DNA from: Fragilaria crotonensis
Taxonomy: Eukaryota > Bacillariophyta > Fragilariophyceae > Fragilariales > Fragilariaceae
Assembly: GCA_022925895.1 (NCBI GenBank)
Contig: JAKSYS010000565.1
Coordinates: forward strand, 1 to 41,712
Reading direction: 5' to 3'
Length of the DNA stretch: 41,712 nucleotides
Shown here: piece after piece, positions 10,472-19,794 of the stretch
How the letters are laid out: each line of letters begins with the position of its first letter
Numbering within the stretch: position 1 is the first letter of the stretch
Made by a program: the position numbers and the translations under genes
The notes under the pieces: model-generated
Told to the model about the DNA's origin: nothing
The model's database searches: none
The model's input: only the letters and a program-made list of their open reading frames with translations

Positions 10472-11064
10472 GGCAGAGTCCGGACAACAAAACTTCGTAC
10501 GAAGTTCCAAGGGCACATAACCAGATAATTTCAGCTTCCATTTTCTTGACCCCGAGTGTCGTCCGGACAAGAAATTTTATTTAAGAACCAGTCTGGCGGG
10601 CGGCCGTTGGCCGCTGTTGTTGCACGACGGTAGAGGAGGTCTGGTAAGATCTATACCTAGAGTACGGAGTACGACAGGTACAGCAGAACGTGCTATTGAT
10701 TCTGGACATGTAGTTTTCTACTGCAAAGTTTGTACCACGATATAAGCATTGGAATCTGGAATTCAAAATACATTTTCCAGTGTTTCTAGACAGATCGAAC
10801 AAACTGGATATGGCATTAACGGAGTACTTGTACATAAAATTGTTGTCCGTTCTACACAACGATTCGTACCACGTTATACAATATACATTTCTGGACACAG
10901 TGTAAAAAAGTTTTCATGTAGATTTCTACTGAAAAATTTGTACCATGTACTTTTCTACCGCAAATGCTACGTCAGTACGTGGATTAAAAAATAAATATAT
11001 ACGATTACTTTGGAAAATACAGTACGACAATATCTGAGTTATTTTATTATTATAGCCTATAATT
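10472..11064. other. Intergenic DNA with small duplicated blocks
   Basis: No gene is seen. A block containing CATGTAG, TTTCTACTG, AAA and TTTGTACCA occurs near 10708-10740 and again near 10916-10945, and GTACCACG-TATA blocks recur. This is probably old repeat debris next to the LTR element. Confidence 0.4.
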
Positions 11065-11291
11065 AAAAGGTGGTAGCAGTCAGTACGATACTACCCTACT
11101 GGAGGGAGGGTTACGTACGGACGGGCGAGTTTTGGCCAAGAACGCACACAACAAGATCACAATTTTAGTGGTACGCTCTTAAAACGGTGTATACTAGAAT
11201 CGTCTGTTATACGTTGTTATACCAGTCACTCCGTTTGCCTCGTTTGGGACTACGTTGGCCCGTGGCGACCCGACGCCACACATAATTACTG
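11065..11291 (+). repeat. 5' LTR of the copia element
   Basis: Direct copy of 17813-18040. It starts around AAAAGG/TGGTAGCAGTC and ends around CCACACATAATTACTG. Whether the true 5' end is the TG at 11071, as usual for LTRs, or further left cannot be settled. An inverted pair GGTAG...CTACC lies near its start. Confidence 0.9.
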
Positions 11292-11960
11292 AGTTTATCA
11301 GACCCAATCAGCTCCGGAGGCAGCCGAGTCAAAGTGGTGTTGATCTACTGATGGAGACGACGTCGGAGACGACGCGAAACATCGAGCTCACAGTGTGGTC
11401 AACTACGAGATGAAACGGATGAGTACCGTATTGAAACGCCTCCATACACAGCCCAAGCTAAACATCGGACGTGTATGTGATGCCCGCGATGTTCAACCCG
11501 CGGTGTACAACCGAGTAATCAAGGAAGAGGAGCCGAGGGACGCCTTGGCACACACACCAGTGCGATGCACTGTTGCACCTCGTACTACCATCAGGACGCA
11601 TAGTGTTGCGCCGCTCGGAGTATTGCTTTATGGTGGAAAGGTCACCATATGGCAACCGTGCAGACCAATATATACGACCTCACATTATGGGATGGATGTG
11701 ACCCGTGGAGCCATCATTTAAACCATAAGGACTACACTTCAGTGGCTAGTCCCTAAGTGTAATCACGATCTAAGGCAGATCAATGACCGCGTTTGGTTGG
11801 ACCACTCGTGAATCGGTCATTAGTAAGAGGAAACGACTGAGCGCTTGTAGTTGGTCGATGGTACAGCTTGTGCGTAAAAAGGGAACAAACGAAAATGTTC
11901 TAATTCCTATAATTCCAAGCCTCACCCCCAACTAGCAATTCAAACACCTCTTTATACAAC
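11292..11960 (+). other. Leader of the copia element, possible primer-binding site
   Basis: The untranslated leader lies between the 5' LTR and gag. TATCAGA at 11296-11302 matches the core of the usual initiator-tRNA-Met primer-binding site (TGGTATCAGAGC), though the first three bases differ; this is a weak assignment. A 108-codon frame at 11395-11721 has no recognisable domain and is likely chance. Confidence 0.4.
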
Positions 11961-13430
11961 ATGGCGGAACTTGTGGCACTGAGAGCGGCATTCGTCCGAC
12001 TTGGATTCACCCCACAAGCCGCTATAGCTTTGGTTGACGAACAGGGACTTGATTCCTTGGACGAAATCAAACGCTTGGATGACAACGGAGTGTCGGAACT
12101 TTGCAAGACTATCAGGCGTCCGGGAGGAACGATTGCTAACGATGCCGGTGCGCAAGTTGCAAACCCCGGCATAGCGGTCTCGCATAAATCGCTGAAGAAC
12201 ATGCAGCTTCTCTCATTTTGGTTGAAGCATATGGAACGCATCTCTCGTCCGGCCACATCCGCTGACATCACCCCTGAAGCTGTCGAAAGCCTACGCCAAT
12301 TAAGGAAAAGGGAGAAGAACTTTGTCAAACCGACCGACAAACCTAAGATCGATCATAAAGACTGGTTCAAAACCATGGAAGCTATAAAGGAATACCTTGC
12401 ACAGTGCCCCAGCCTCACCAAGATACCGCTAGCATACGTTGTTCGCGATGATGTGGAAGTCCCCGCGCATGCAAGCGATCCTCAGACGGCTTACACCTCC
12501 CACCAGCATGAAATGATACGTCGTACTCCGCATGGTACTGACACCTTCAAGGAAGACAGAGAACTGGTATTCATAATGCTGCGCGACATCTGCGAGAACG
12601 ACCCGGCATACGTATACATGAAACCAGCTGTTGAACCCCGCAACGGAAGGATGGCCTACCGTTTGCTCTACGACCATTACCTTGGCCAGAGCGCAGTTGA
12701 TCAACTTATCACGAAAGCTGAAACGAAGCTCAACACCTTAGCATACACAGGCAAGGATACCAGGCGTTGGACCTTCGAGACTTTTGTTAGTCAACACAAG
12801 GAACAACATGCACTCATCGATACCCTCAAGACACGTGGATTGTATCTTGGAATCGATGATGCTTCAAAGGTCAGATACCTTTTAGCCGGCCTGAAGGATC
12901 CTCGGCTCGAAGCTGCCAAGAGTCAAATCCTCACCTCTAGTGACCTCCGCAACAACTTTGACAGTGCCGTGCGTCTGTGCCAAGACACCCTGACTCTACA
13001 AGGGACCCAGCGCGCCCAAGTGAATGTATCCTCCACCGGTGTCCAGCCGGCAGAGGGCGTTGAGGATCGCTATTATGGGAAGGAGGAATACTCAACGTTG
13101 TCTGCTAAACAAAAGGATGCCCTTAAAGCTTTGCGTAAGAAACGCAAAAAGGGTGATGGTAAGAAGAAAAGCGGCTCCGATGGTAAAGAAGGTAAAGGCG
13201 GCAGCGCTCCAGCAGCAAAACGACTTAAGAAGTCAATGGCCAAGTTACCAAAGCAGATCATCTCTGCATTGGAAACTCAGCTCAAGAAGGCCGTCAGTGA
13301 ACGGTTGGAAAGTGGCACCCTGGATGATTCTTCTTCCGACGATGAATCCGTTGTCCCGATGAAAGACCCGGCTCCGGACAACGCAAACCATCCTGCGCTG
13401 ACGCGTCAAAAGAAGAAGAAGAAGAAGTGA
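11961..13430 (+). CDS. gag: Gag polyprotein of Ty1/copia element
   Basis: A 489-residue protein starting MAELVALRAAFVRLGF, the structural protein that forms the virus-like particle. The N-terminal 55 residues (helical, ending in CKTIRRPGG) are typical of diatom copia Gags as I know them. Residues about 200-370 (RLLYDHYLG..., KVRYLLAGLKDPRL) look like the UBN2/retrotransposon Gag fold. There is no CCHC zinc knuckle. The C-terminal third is instead strongly basic (KKRKKGDGKKKSG, KRLKKS) and ends in an acidic serine stretch and RQKKKKKK, which could replace the knuckle in RNA binding (inference). The stop at 13428 overlaps the start of the protease frame, which lies at -1. Confidence 0.92.
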   Translation: MAELVALRAAFVRLGFTPQAAIALVDEQGLDSLDEIKRLDDNGVSELCKTIRRPGGTIANDAGAQVANPGIAVSHKSLKNMQLLSFWLKHMERISRPATSADITPEAVESLRQLRKREKNFVKPTDKPKIDHKDWFKTMEAIKEYLAQCPSLTKIPLAYVVRDDVEVPAHASDPQTAYTSHQHEMIRRTPHGTDTFKEDRELVFIMLRDICENDPAYVYMKPAVEPRNGRMAYRLLYDHYLGQSAVDQLITKAETKLNTLAYTGKDTRRWTFETFVSQHKEQHALIDTLKTRGLYLGIDDASKVRYLLAGLKDPRLEAAKSQILTSSDLRNNFDSAVRLCQDTLTLQGTQRAQVNVSSTGVQPAEGVEDRYYGKEEYSTLSAKQKDALKALRKKRKKGDGKKKSGSDGKEGKGGSAPAAKRLKKSMAKLPKQIISALETQLKKAVSERLESGTLDDSSSDDESVVPMKDPAPDNANHPALTRQKKKKKK

Positions 13431-14014
13431 CAGCGATGCAAGTCTCCAAGCGAGGGGACTTCTGTTCCGGTGATTGTGACTGCAATGATGCAATCACCGT
13501 CTGTGGCATCGCATTACGGATCGGATCAGTACGTACCACTACCGACACGCAAACGCATTTGGATTCACATGCGGACATGTGTGTCGTTGGTTGTAATGCA
13601 TTAGTAGTTCAAGATTTTGAACGGCTTGTTGACGTGTGTGGGTATGACCCAGCTGGCCCAGTTACATCATCCCTTCGCACTGTCTCCGCAGCACTGGCTT
13701 ACACTCGACCAACTGATGGTGAGGTTATTATATTGGTGATACACCAGGCCGTGCTAATCCCGTCGTTACATCACAACTTGCTTTGTCCCAACCAGATGAG
13801 GTTGAATGACGTTGTTGTTCATGAACAACCGAAGTTCCTGACGGAACGACCCACTGATACGACTCACGCAATTGTGATCCCAGGCGATGACGAGACAAAT
13901 TTGCCACAGCTTACCATTCCACTCGATTTGAAGGGACTGGTCTCTGGCTTTCCAACTCGCTTACCGACTGCCGAGGAATACCGAGTCGTGCTTGCGGTAC
14001 GAACTCACATCTGA
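13427..14014 (+). CDS. Protease-containing frame of copia pol
   Basis: A 195-codon frame at -1 to gag. It is open across the gag stop; the first ATG is at 13436, only five bases after that stop. Residues 44-53 (THLDSHADMC) hold the aspartic protease site, with DSH in place of the usual DSG/DTG. Downstream, HHNLLCPNQM resembles the short linker before integrase in copia Pol. The natural continuation (ELTSESPVFDPHD...) is in the +1 frame, so the protein is cut at 14014 unless ribosomes shift near CTT-GCG-G at 13991-13997. A -1 shift or termination-reinitiation would be needed to make it from the gag message. Confidence 0.85.
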   Translation: MTAMQVSKRGDFCSGDCDCNDAITVCGIALRIGSVRTTTDTQTHLDSHADMCVVGCNALVVQDFERLVDVCGYDPAGPVTSSLRTVSAALAYTRPTDGEVIILVIHQAVLIPSLHHNLLCPNQMRLNDVVVHEQPKFLTERPTDTTHAIVIPGDDETNLPQLTIPLDLKGLVSGFPTRLPTAEEYRVVLAVRTHI

Positions 14015-17000
14015 AAGCCCCGTTTTTGACCCTCACGATACAACGTATGCTCAGCAGGAGGCTGCCTGTGTTGACTATCGTGGCTTCGTCAAAGTGACAG
14101 GGGACGATGAGCATGGCACTAAAAGACAACGACGCTTATGTGGTGTCGCTTCGACGAACGACGATAGTAACGCGACGTTCGGGAGCAGTTGGGACGACCA
14201 CTTTGTGTCTGCACTCCTCAGCTTTGTGAGGGTGTCAAGTGTCAAGACAGGAAGTCCAGCTACAGGAATCGATGCGGCCACGCTAGCACGGAATTGGGGA
14301 ATCGGCTTGGAGAAGGCGGAAAGGACGATCAAAGCAACCACGCAACGAGGCGTGAAGACAGTTCTGCATCCTTCTCTTTCACGCCGTTTCCGCACTAATG
14401 ATCGGCAGCTTCGGTATAGACGACTGCCAATAGACTGTTTCACTGATACAATGAAGTCTCAGGAGGCATCGAAGAGAGGAAACAAATACGTTCAGGTTTA
14501 CTGTTCACCAGATGGATGGACCCGGGCGTTTCCTATGAAACGAAAATCGGAAGCCCATGAGACCTTGTCGCTATTATTTGCCAGGGACGGAGTTCCCAAT
14601 GTCATGATAATGGATGGCGCTCGCGAGCAGGTCATGGGCAAGTTTAGGCGCAAATGCCGTCAAGCTGGCGTTCACGTTAGGCAAACGGAACCCCATACCC
14701 CCTTCTCTAACGCCGCGGAGAGTGCAATCCGCGAGCTAAAGAAAGGAGTGGCAAGACAGATGGTGCGTGCCAAAACACCGAAGGTACTGTGGGACCATTG
14801 TGTCGAACGCGAAGAATTGGTCAGGTCGAACACAGCACACGATCTCTACCATTTAAACGGTCAAGTACCGGAAACATTAGTGAATGGCGAGACACCAGAC
14901 ATCACAACCATCGCAGAGTTTCAATGGTATGAGTGGGTCAAGTTCCGGGATACTGCGATTTCTTTCCCAGAAGACCCGATATTACTCGGGCGAGATCTCG
15001 GACCCGCGATCGATATTGGCCCAGCTTATACAAGGAAGATCCTTAAGTCAAATGGGCAAGTGGTTTATAGATCGACGGTTAGATCATTGACCCCAGACGA
15101 GTGGAAAAGCCCCGACAAAGAGAAAGCTCGCAGCATGTTCGATGCAACGATCTTAGAAAAGTTGGGAGAACCGACCACATGGGAGGACCTAAACGACGAC
15201 CCTGAACTTGACACTCCCGTCATGGAAGGATACAAGGATGACTCCGGTGGGACAGCGCCAAAACAGGAGGACGAGGAAGAAACGGCGCCGGATACTTTTG
15301 ACCAGTACATTGGAGCTGAAGTGATGCTGCCGACAGGGGACGGTTCCGGCGAGGGTCGCGTCAAATCGAGGAAACGAAACAGTGATGGGCAATTGGTTGG
15401 GAGAGCAGACCAAAACCCAGTCCTCGACACCCGTGTGTATACGGTTGAGTTTCCTGATGGAAAGGAAAAGGAATACGCTGCAAATGTGATTGCAGAGCAC
15501 ATGTACTCCATTGCCGATTCAGAAGGGAACCAAACACTATTATTGGCTGAGATGGTCGGACATCGGAAAGATGGTCACGCCGTTGATAAGGCTGACCAGT
15601 ATGTGTTCCGTAGGGGTAAAAGGAAGCTTCGCAAGACAACCGCTGGATGGCATTTATGTGTAGAGTGGAGAGATGGCTCCACCTCATGGGAACGTCTGGC
15701 GGATGTCAAGGAGTCGTACCCTACGGAAGTCTCCGAATACGCAATAACGCACGGCATTCATGAGGAGCCAGCGTTTGCGTGGTGGGTCCATAAGACAATC
15801 AAGACGCGGAATAGGATTATTGCGGCTATCAAGCAACGTCGCAATAAGAAGAACGAGAAGTTCGGAATCAAGATCCCCAGAACATGGGAAGAGGCCGTAA
15901 AGTTTGATAAGGAGAGCGGCGACACTCAGTGGCAAGATGCAATCCGGACAGAAATGTCGAAGGTTCGTATCGCGTTTAAAATACTTGGCGACGACGACAA
16001 GGTACCCCCGGGCTACCAGCAGATCCGTTGCCATATCATTTTCGACATCAAGATCAAGGATTTTAGACGGAAGGCAAGGCTAGTTGCTGGGGGGCACACG
16101 ACGGATGCACCACCTGTGTTGACCTATTCAAGTGTGGTCTCACGAGAGTCGGTCAGAATCGCACTCACAATAGCGGCATTGAATGCACTTCAAGTAAAAT
16201 CATCTGACATTGAGAATGCATATTTGACCGCTCCCGCATCTGAAAAGATATGGACTGTTTTGGGACCGGAGTTTGGAGAAGACGCGGGCAAGAGAGCCTT
16301 AATCGTCCGATCCCTCTATGGTCTGAAGTCATCGGGAGCGTCATTTAGAAACCATCTGGCTGATTGCATGCAACATTTGGGATGGCAATTGTGCCTGGCA
16401 GATCCTGATGTATGCATCAAGAGCGAAGTTCGACCAAGCGATGGGTTTAAGTATTATGCCTATGCCCTATTGTATGTCGATGACGCCTTGATGATTCACC
16501 ATGATGCAACTGCAGCATTGAATGAGATTGATCATTACTTCAAGATGAAGCCTGGATCAATCGGTGATCCTGACTTCTACTTTGGTGCAAAACTGCGACC
16601 CGTTACCTTACCCAACGGCGTGATAGCATGGGGTATGAGTCCAAGCAAATATATTCAGGGAGCGGTGCACAATGTGAAGAAGTATCTAAAGGAGAATGGA
16701 GAGGCATCACTAGTGAAGCGTGCGGCGACTCCATTCGCATCTGGATATCGGCCCGAAGTTGATGTGAGTGATGAACTGGGCATGGATAAGACCTCATACT
16801 TCCAATCGTTAGTTGGTATATTGCGATGGTGCGTCGAGCTAGGTCGAGTTGATATCATCACCGAAACGTCAATGCTCGCATCACATTTAGCGTTACCTAG
16901 AGAAGGTCACCTTGAGGCAGCATTGCACGTGTTCTCGTACCTTGAGAAGAAGCACAATTCGAGAATGGTATTCGATCCAACATACCCTGACATCGACATG

Positions 17001-17579
17001 TCAAAGTTCAAGGAATGCGACTGGAAGGCATTCTATGGTGACGTCAAGGAGGCGGTACCACCAAATGCACCCGAACCGCGTGGAAAAGAGGTTGATTTGA
17101 GACTATTCGTTGATTCCGATCATGCAGGTGACCAGGCAACTCGCCGATCACGGACGGGATTCTTTGTGTTCTTGAACATGTCACCTATTGTGTGGTTCTC
17201 GAAGCGTCAGCCGACCATTGAATCAAGTGTATTTGGCGCCGAGTTCGTCGCCATGAAGAATGGCATGGAATCGCTGCGTGGTCTTCGGTACAAGTTGAGG
17301 ATGATGGGGATTCCATTGTCGGGCCCGTCCTTGATGTACGGGGACAACATGTCTGTCATTCACAACACCCAAAGGCCAGAATCAACATTGAAGAAGAAAT
17401 CGAACGCCATCTGCTACCATGCCATCCGGGAGGCTGTTGCTATGGGCGAGTGCTTGACAGCACATATACCGACAGACCAGAACCCTGCCGATATTTGTAC
17501 GAAAGTGTTGCCAGGGGGTCGCAAACGAGACCACCTAATCCAACTCGTGTTATATGACCTCTGTGATGAAGAGCATTAA
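13992..17579 (+). CDS. pol: Integrase-reverse transcriptase-RNase H of copia element
   Basis: An open frame of 1195 codons, read from a TTG; there is no need for a start codon of its own if it is expressed by frameshifting from the protease frame. Integrase core: D152 (CFTDTM), D208 (MIMDGA) and E243 (AAESAI), a classic D-35-E spacing. No HHCC zinc finger is visible upstream. Residues about 530-600 (GWHLCVEWRDGSTSWERLAD...) look like a chromodomain. Reverse transcriptase begins near 640 (FDIKIKDFRRKARLVAGG) and carries YVDD at 828-831. RNase H has D1041/D1043 (VDSDHAG), E1084, D1118 (YGDNMS) and D1167. The frame is intact and all catalytic residues are present, so the enzyme part may be functional. 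Confidence 0.95.
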   Translation: MRYELTSESPVFDPHDTTYAQQEAACVDYRGFVKVTGDDEHGTKRQRRLCGVASTNDDSNATFGSSWDDHFVSALLSFVRVSSVKTGSPATGIDAATLARNWGIGLEKAERTIKATTQRGVKTVLHPSLSRRFRTNDRQLRYRRLPIDCFTDTMKSQEASKRGNKYVQVYCSPDGWTRAFPMKRKSEAHETLSLLFARDGVPNVMIMDGAREQVMGKFRRKCRQAGVHVRQTEPHTPFSNAAESAIRELKKGVARQMVRAKTPKVLWDHCVEREELVRSNTAHDLYHLNGQVPETLVNGETPDITTIAEFQWYEWVKFRDTAISFPEDPILLGRDLGPAIDIGPAYTRKILKSNGQVVYRSTVRSLTPDEWKSPDKEKARSMFDATILEKLGEPTTWEDLNDDPELDTPVMEGYKDDSGGTAPKQEDEEETAPDTFDQYIGAEVMLPTGDGSGEGRVKSRKRNSDGQLVGRADQNPVLDTRVYTVEFPDGKEKEYAANVIAEHMYSIADSEGNQTLLLAEMVGHRKDGHAVDKADQYVFRRGKRKLRKTTAGWHLCVEWRDGSTSWERLADVKESYPTEVSEYAITHGIHEEPAFAWWVHKTIKTRNRIIAAIKQRRNKKNEKFGIKIPRTWEEAVKFDKESGDTQWQDAIRTEMSKVRIAFKILGDDDKVPPGYQQIRCHIIFDIKIKDFRRKARLVAGGHTTDAPPVLTYSSVVSRESVRIALTIAALNALQVKSSDIENAYLTAPASEKIWTVLGPEFGEDAGKRALIVRSLYGLKSSGASFRNHLADCMQHLGWQLCLADPDVCIKSEVRPSDGFKYYAYALLYVDDALMIHHDATAALNEIDHYFKMKPGSIGDPDFYFGAKLRPVTLPNGVIAWGMSPSKYIQGAVHNVKKYLKENGEASLVKRAATPFASGYRPEVDVSDELGMDKTSYFQSLVGILRWCVELGRVDIITETSMLASHLALPREGHLEAALHVFSYLEKKHNSRMVFDPTYPDIDMSKFKECDWKAFYGDVKEAVPPNAPEPRGKEVDLRLFVDSDHAGDQATRRSRTGFFVFLNMSPIVWFSKRQPTIESSVFGAEFVAMKNGMESLRGLRYKLRMMGIPLSGPSLMYGDNMSVIHNTQRPESTLKKKSNAICYHAIREAVAMGECLTAHIPTDQNPADICTKVLPGGRKRDHLIQLVLYDLCDEEH

Positions 17580-17812
17580 CCCCTTTTACTTTTATTTTTC
17601 CCACACTCGGTTCTTCCCCCTCAAACTGGCTGAGGTATAGGTTAAGGGTTCCCTTGATGTATATGGTTGACATCTAAATTATGACCGAACAGGGTTTTAC
17701 AATGAAACTGGTACAGGCAAGGCCCTTCGCAATTATACCCCTTTATGGCTACCCGAAGCGATCCATGGCCCCCGATTCACAGATATCGGTTCCATGGTTC
17801 GAGGGGACTAAG
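17580..17812 (+). promoter_or_regulatory. 3' untranslated region and polypurine tract of copia element
   Basis: Non-coding DNA between the pol stop and the 3' LTR. The purine-rich GGGGACTAAGAAAAGG directly before TGGTAGCAG (17803-17818) fits the polypurine tract that primes plus-strand DNA synthesis. Part of it (AAAAGG) is also present before the left LTR. Confidence 0.6.
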
Positions 17813-18040
17813 AAAAGGTGGTAGCAGTCAGTACGATACTACCCTACTGGAGGGAGGGTTACGTACGGACGGGCGAGTTTTGGCCAAGAACGCACACAAC
17901 AAGATCACAATTTTAGTGGTACGCTCTTAAAACGGTGTATACTAGAATCGTCTGTTATACGTTGTTATACCAGTCACTCCGTTTGCCTCGTTTGGGACTA
18001 CGTTGGCCCGTGGGGGACCCGACGCCACACGTAATTACTG
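17813..18040 (+). repeat. 3' LTR of the copia element
   Basis: Direct copy of 11065-11291, one base longer because GTGGCGACCC on the left reads GTGGGGGACCC here. It also has G for A just before TAATTACTG. Otherwise it is identical. Confidence 0.92.
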
Positions 18041-19188
18041 CTGATATTAGATCGAAGTTTTCAAGTTCTGAACTCCCAAGTTTCCGACGAAGGTCGAAGG
18101 TGAGTACGTAGGGTCTAATGTCTAATGTCTACTACTACCGGTAGTCGCAGAGTAGGAACAAGTACGTCTACCGACTACATACATGCTCGTCTTTTTCGTC
18201 CACTGGGTTGTATTGCTACGATTGTGTTGATGTTTGCCACGGATGGTAAACAAACGAAAGGCTGTGTAATGATAAAGCCGTAACATGAACTATTATGCTT
18301 GTGTTTGATTGAAGTCATTTGTAAAGCCTCTCTTGTGCAGTTCTCAGATTAGTAGTATAATACTCCAAGTACTAATGATTAATCACTTGTCAAGAGTTGT
18401 TGTTCAACATATTTACTATGTTGAACGGGTTTCCACCGTACACAGCCAGTGTATTTGTCTCTCGGCACGTGTTCTCTTGCTTCATCATCTATTTCTCCCT
18501 CATCGTCATCGTCGCAATTTTATCGAACCACCTCGTCTGGAACTTGGGAGCTATTCATGTGGTCCTCACAAAATCACTCGGACAATCCACAGACTTCTCG
18601 ACATTTCGATACATTGGTGGCTGCGATATCATAACGAATCCTTTGTTGGATGAACGCTTTACAGTACTGAGCGATGGCACTGGTGGGATGGATTATTCTC
18701 CAGAGAGAATCAACAAGGAATTCACATTGGTCGTATTTTTGGCAGCACCAGGAGGGGTACTCGCGTACCCGAACCGAGCCGCTCACAAAGAAGGTCGTAA
18801 CGAGGAAGTCGTCACTTCAGGATACGCATCGATTCGGCCTTGCTCTATCGCAATGATGTATCAAACCTCTCCGATCCGATGATGCAGCTTAGCTTCTTGT
18901 AGTTGTCCATGGCATGAACCGAACAAACAGAATCTACTAGTAGACAAGTGTCCATTGTTGTGGCAGCGTTCTCTTGGGTGGATGTGTTCACGAATTGGAG
19001 TAAACCTTCTACAGTGTATTGAAATGAGTGGTCAAAATTCAAGAGCTCCAATAGGATATGAAACATGGCATCCCAAACTTGGATAAAATGCTTTCGTTAG
19101 CTTCGAATCAAAAAGTCGCGAAAGACGAATCCCACTAACTCGAAAATCGAGGGTTCGAAATTTCGAAACTTGGTGCCAAGTTTTCTTG
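18041..19188. other. Intergenic DNA with a weak 161-codon frame
   Basis: A plus-strand frame at 18397-18882 encodes a hydrophobic stretch (FIIYFSLIVIVAILSNHLVW) followed by PLLDERFTVLSDGTGGMDYS. I recognise no family, and the frame may be chance. A 14-bp perfect palindrome, TTCGAAATTTCGAA, lies at 19154-19167. Nothing else is supported. Confidence 0.3.
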
Positions 19189-19256
19189 TGCGCTTAGAAT
19201 TAATGCGCTTATAAAGCACCACTTGCACCAATCAAATCGTCCGAAACGTTATCATT
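19189..19256 (+). repeat. Left terminal inverted repeat
   Basis: Inverted partner of 24462-24526. Shared blocks are GCGCTTAGAATTAATGCGCTT, GCACC/TTGCACCAATCAAA and CGTCCGAAACG. Confidence 0.85.
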
Positions 19257-19794
19257 GCACTTCAATTCTGTTTGACCCCCTGCTAATTTTTGAAAGACTT
19301 TTTAGTAATTACAAATTACAACCATGTGGGTCATAGTGATTCGGCCGTTGGTCCAGTGTGCGAAATCATTAGCTAGCGGTCTGGGGAGTAAGTGTGGTAA
19401 TACACAAGATCAAAAAATGCACGTCTACATACTCGTTGTATTACTAGTAGGGCTGCCTTGTGCGCCATCGGAGTACAAGTAATACGGAGTCCAGAGAACC
19501 AGCAGGCACTACTATGAAATAGTAGTAGCAGTCGTCGGAGAACGAAATTTCGTTCCACCGACGATGCCAAAACATGCAGAGTATACATTCATCTGTGCGT
19601 CGTGAAATTTTGGCTTGTGTACTCTACCTTCTACCATATTAAATGTGTGCTTGGAGTACCATAAATTTGTTTTGCATGCAACACTTCTTGCTTCTTGGAG
19701 CCCATTGTTGTTGCTGCTTTGGCTCATCCTTTCGTCGGTACCTGACATCGTGGCAATTGCTGCCTCTTGCCATTGTGTCTGTTGCCATTGTGTT

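Larger units (their letters stand above)
11065..18040 (+). mobile_element. Near-complete Ty1/copia LTR retrotransposon (CoDi-like)
   Basis: Two direct long terminal repeats of 227 and 228 bp (11065-11291 and 17813-18040) enclose gag, protease and integrase-reverse transcriptase-RNase H frames, all on the plus strand. The order integrase before reverse transcriptase defines Ty1/copia. The LTRs differ at only about three positions, so the insertion is recent. Gag and Pol resemble the copia elements (CoDi) described from diatoms. A target duplication is unclear: TAATT precedes the left LTR (11060-11064) and also occurs at 18032-18036, but the same string lies at the end of the left LTR. Open question: the three coding frames overlap and must be linked by recoding, reinitiation, or were split by indels. 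Confidence 0.95.

Noticed and set aside
14075-16034. Minus-strand frames of 100-148 codons inside copia pol
   Set aside because: They are shadows of the long plus-strand pol frame with its catalytic motifs.
11060-18036. TAATT as target-site duplication of the copia element
   Set aside because: It is not accepted as firm: TAATT also occurs at the end of the left LTR, and the match between LTR ends continues through TAATTACTG, so the string may belong to the LTR.
19140-19175. tRNA B-box-like GGTTCGAAAT
   Set aside because: No cloverleaf, A box or acceptor stem could be built; it is part of the TTCGAAATTTCGAA palindrome.
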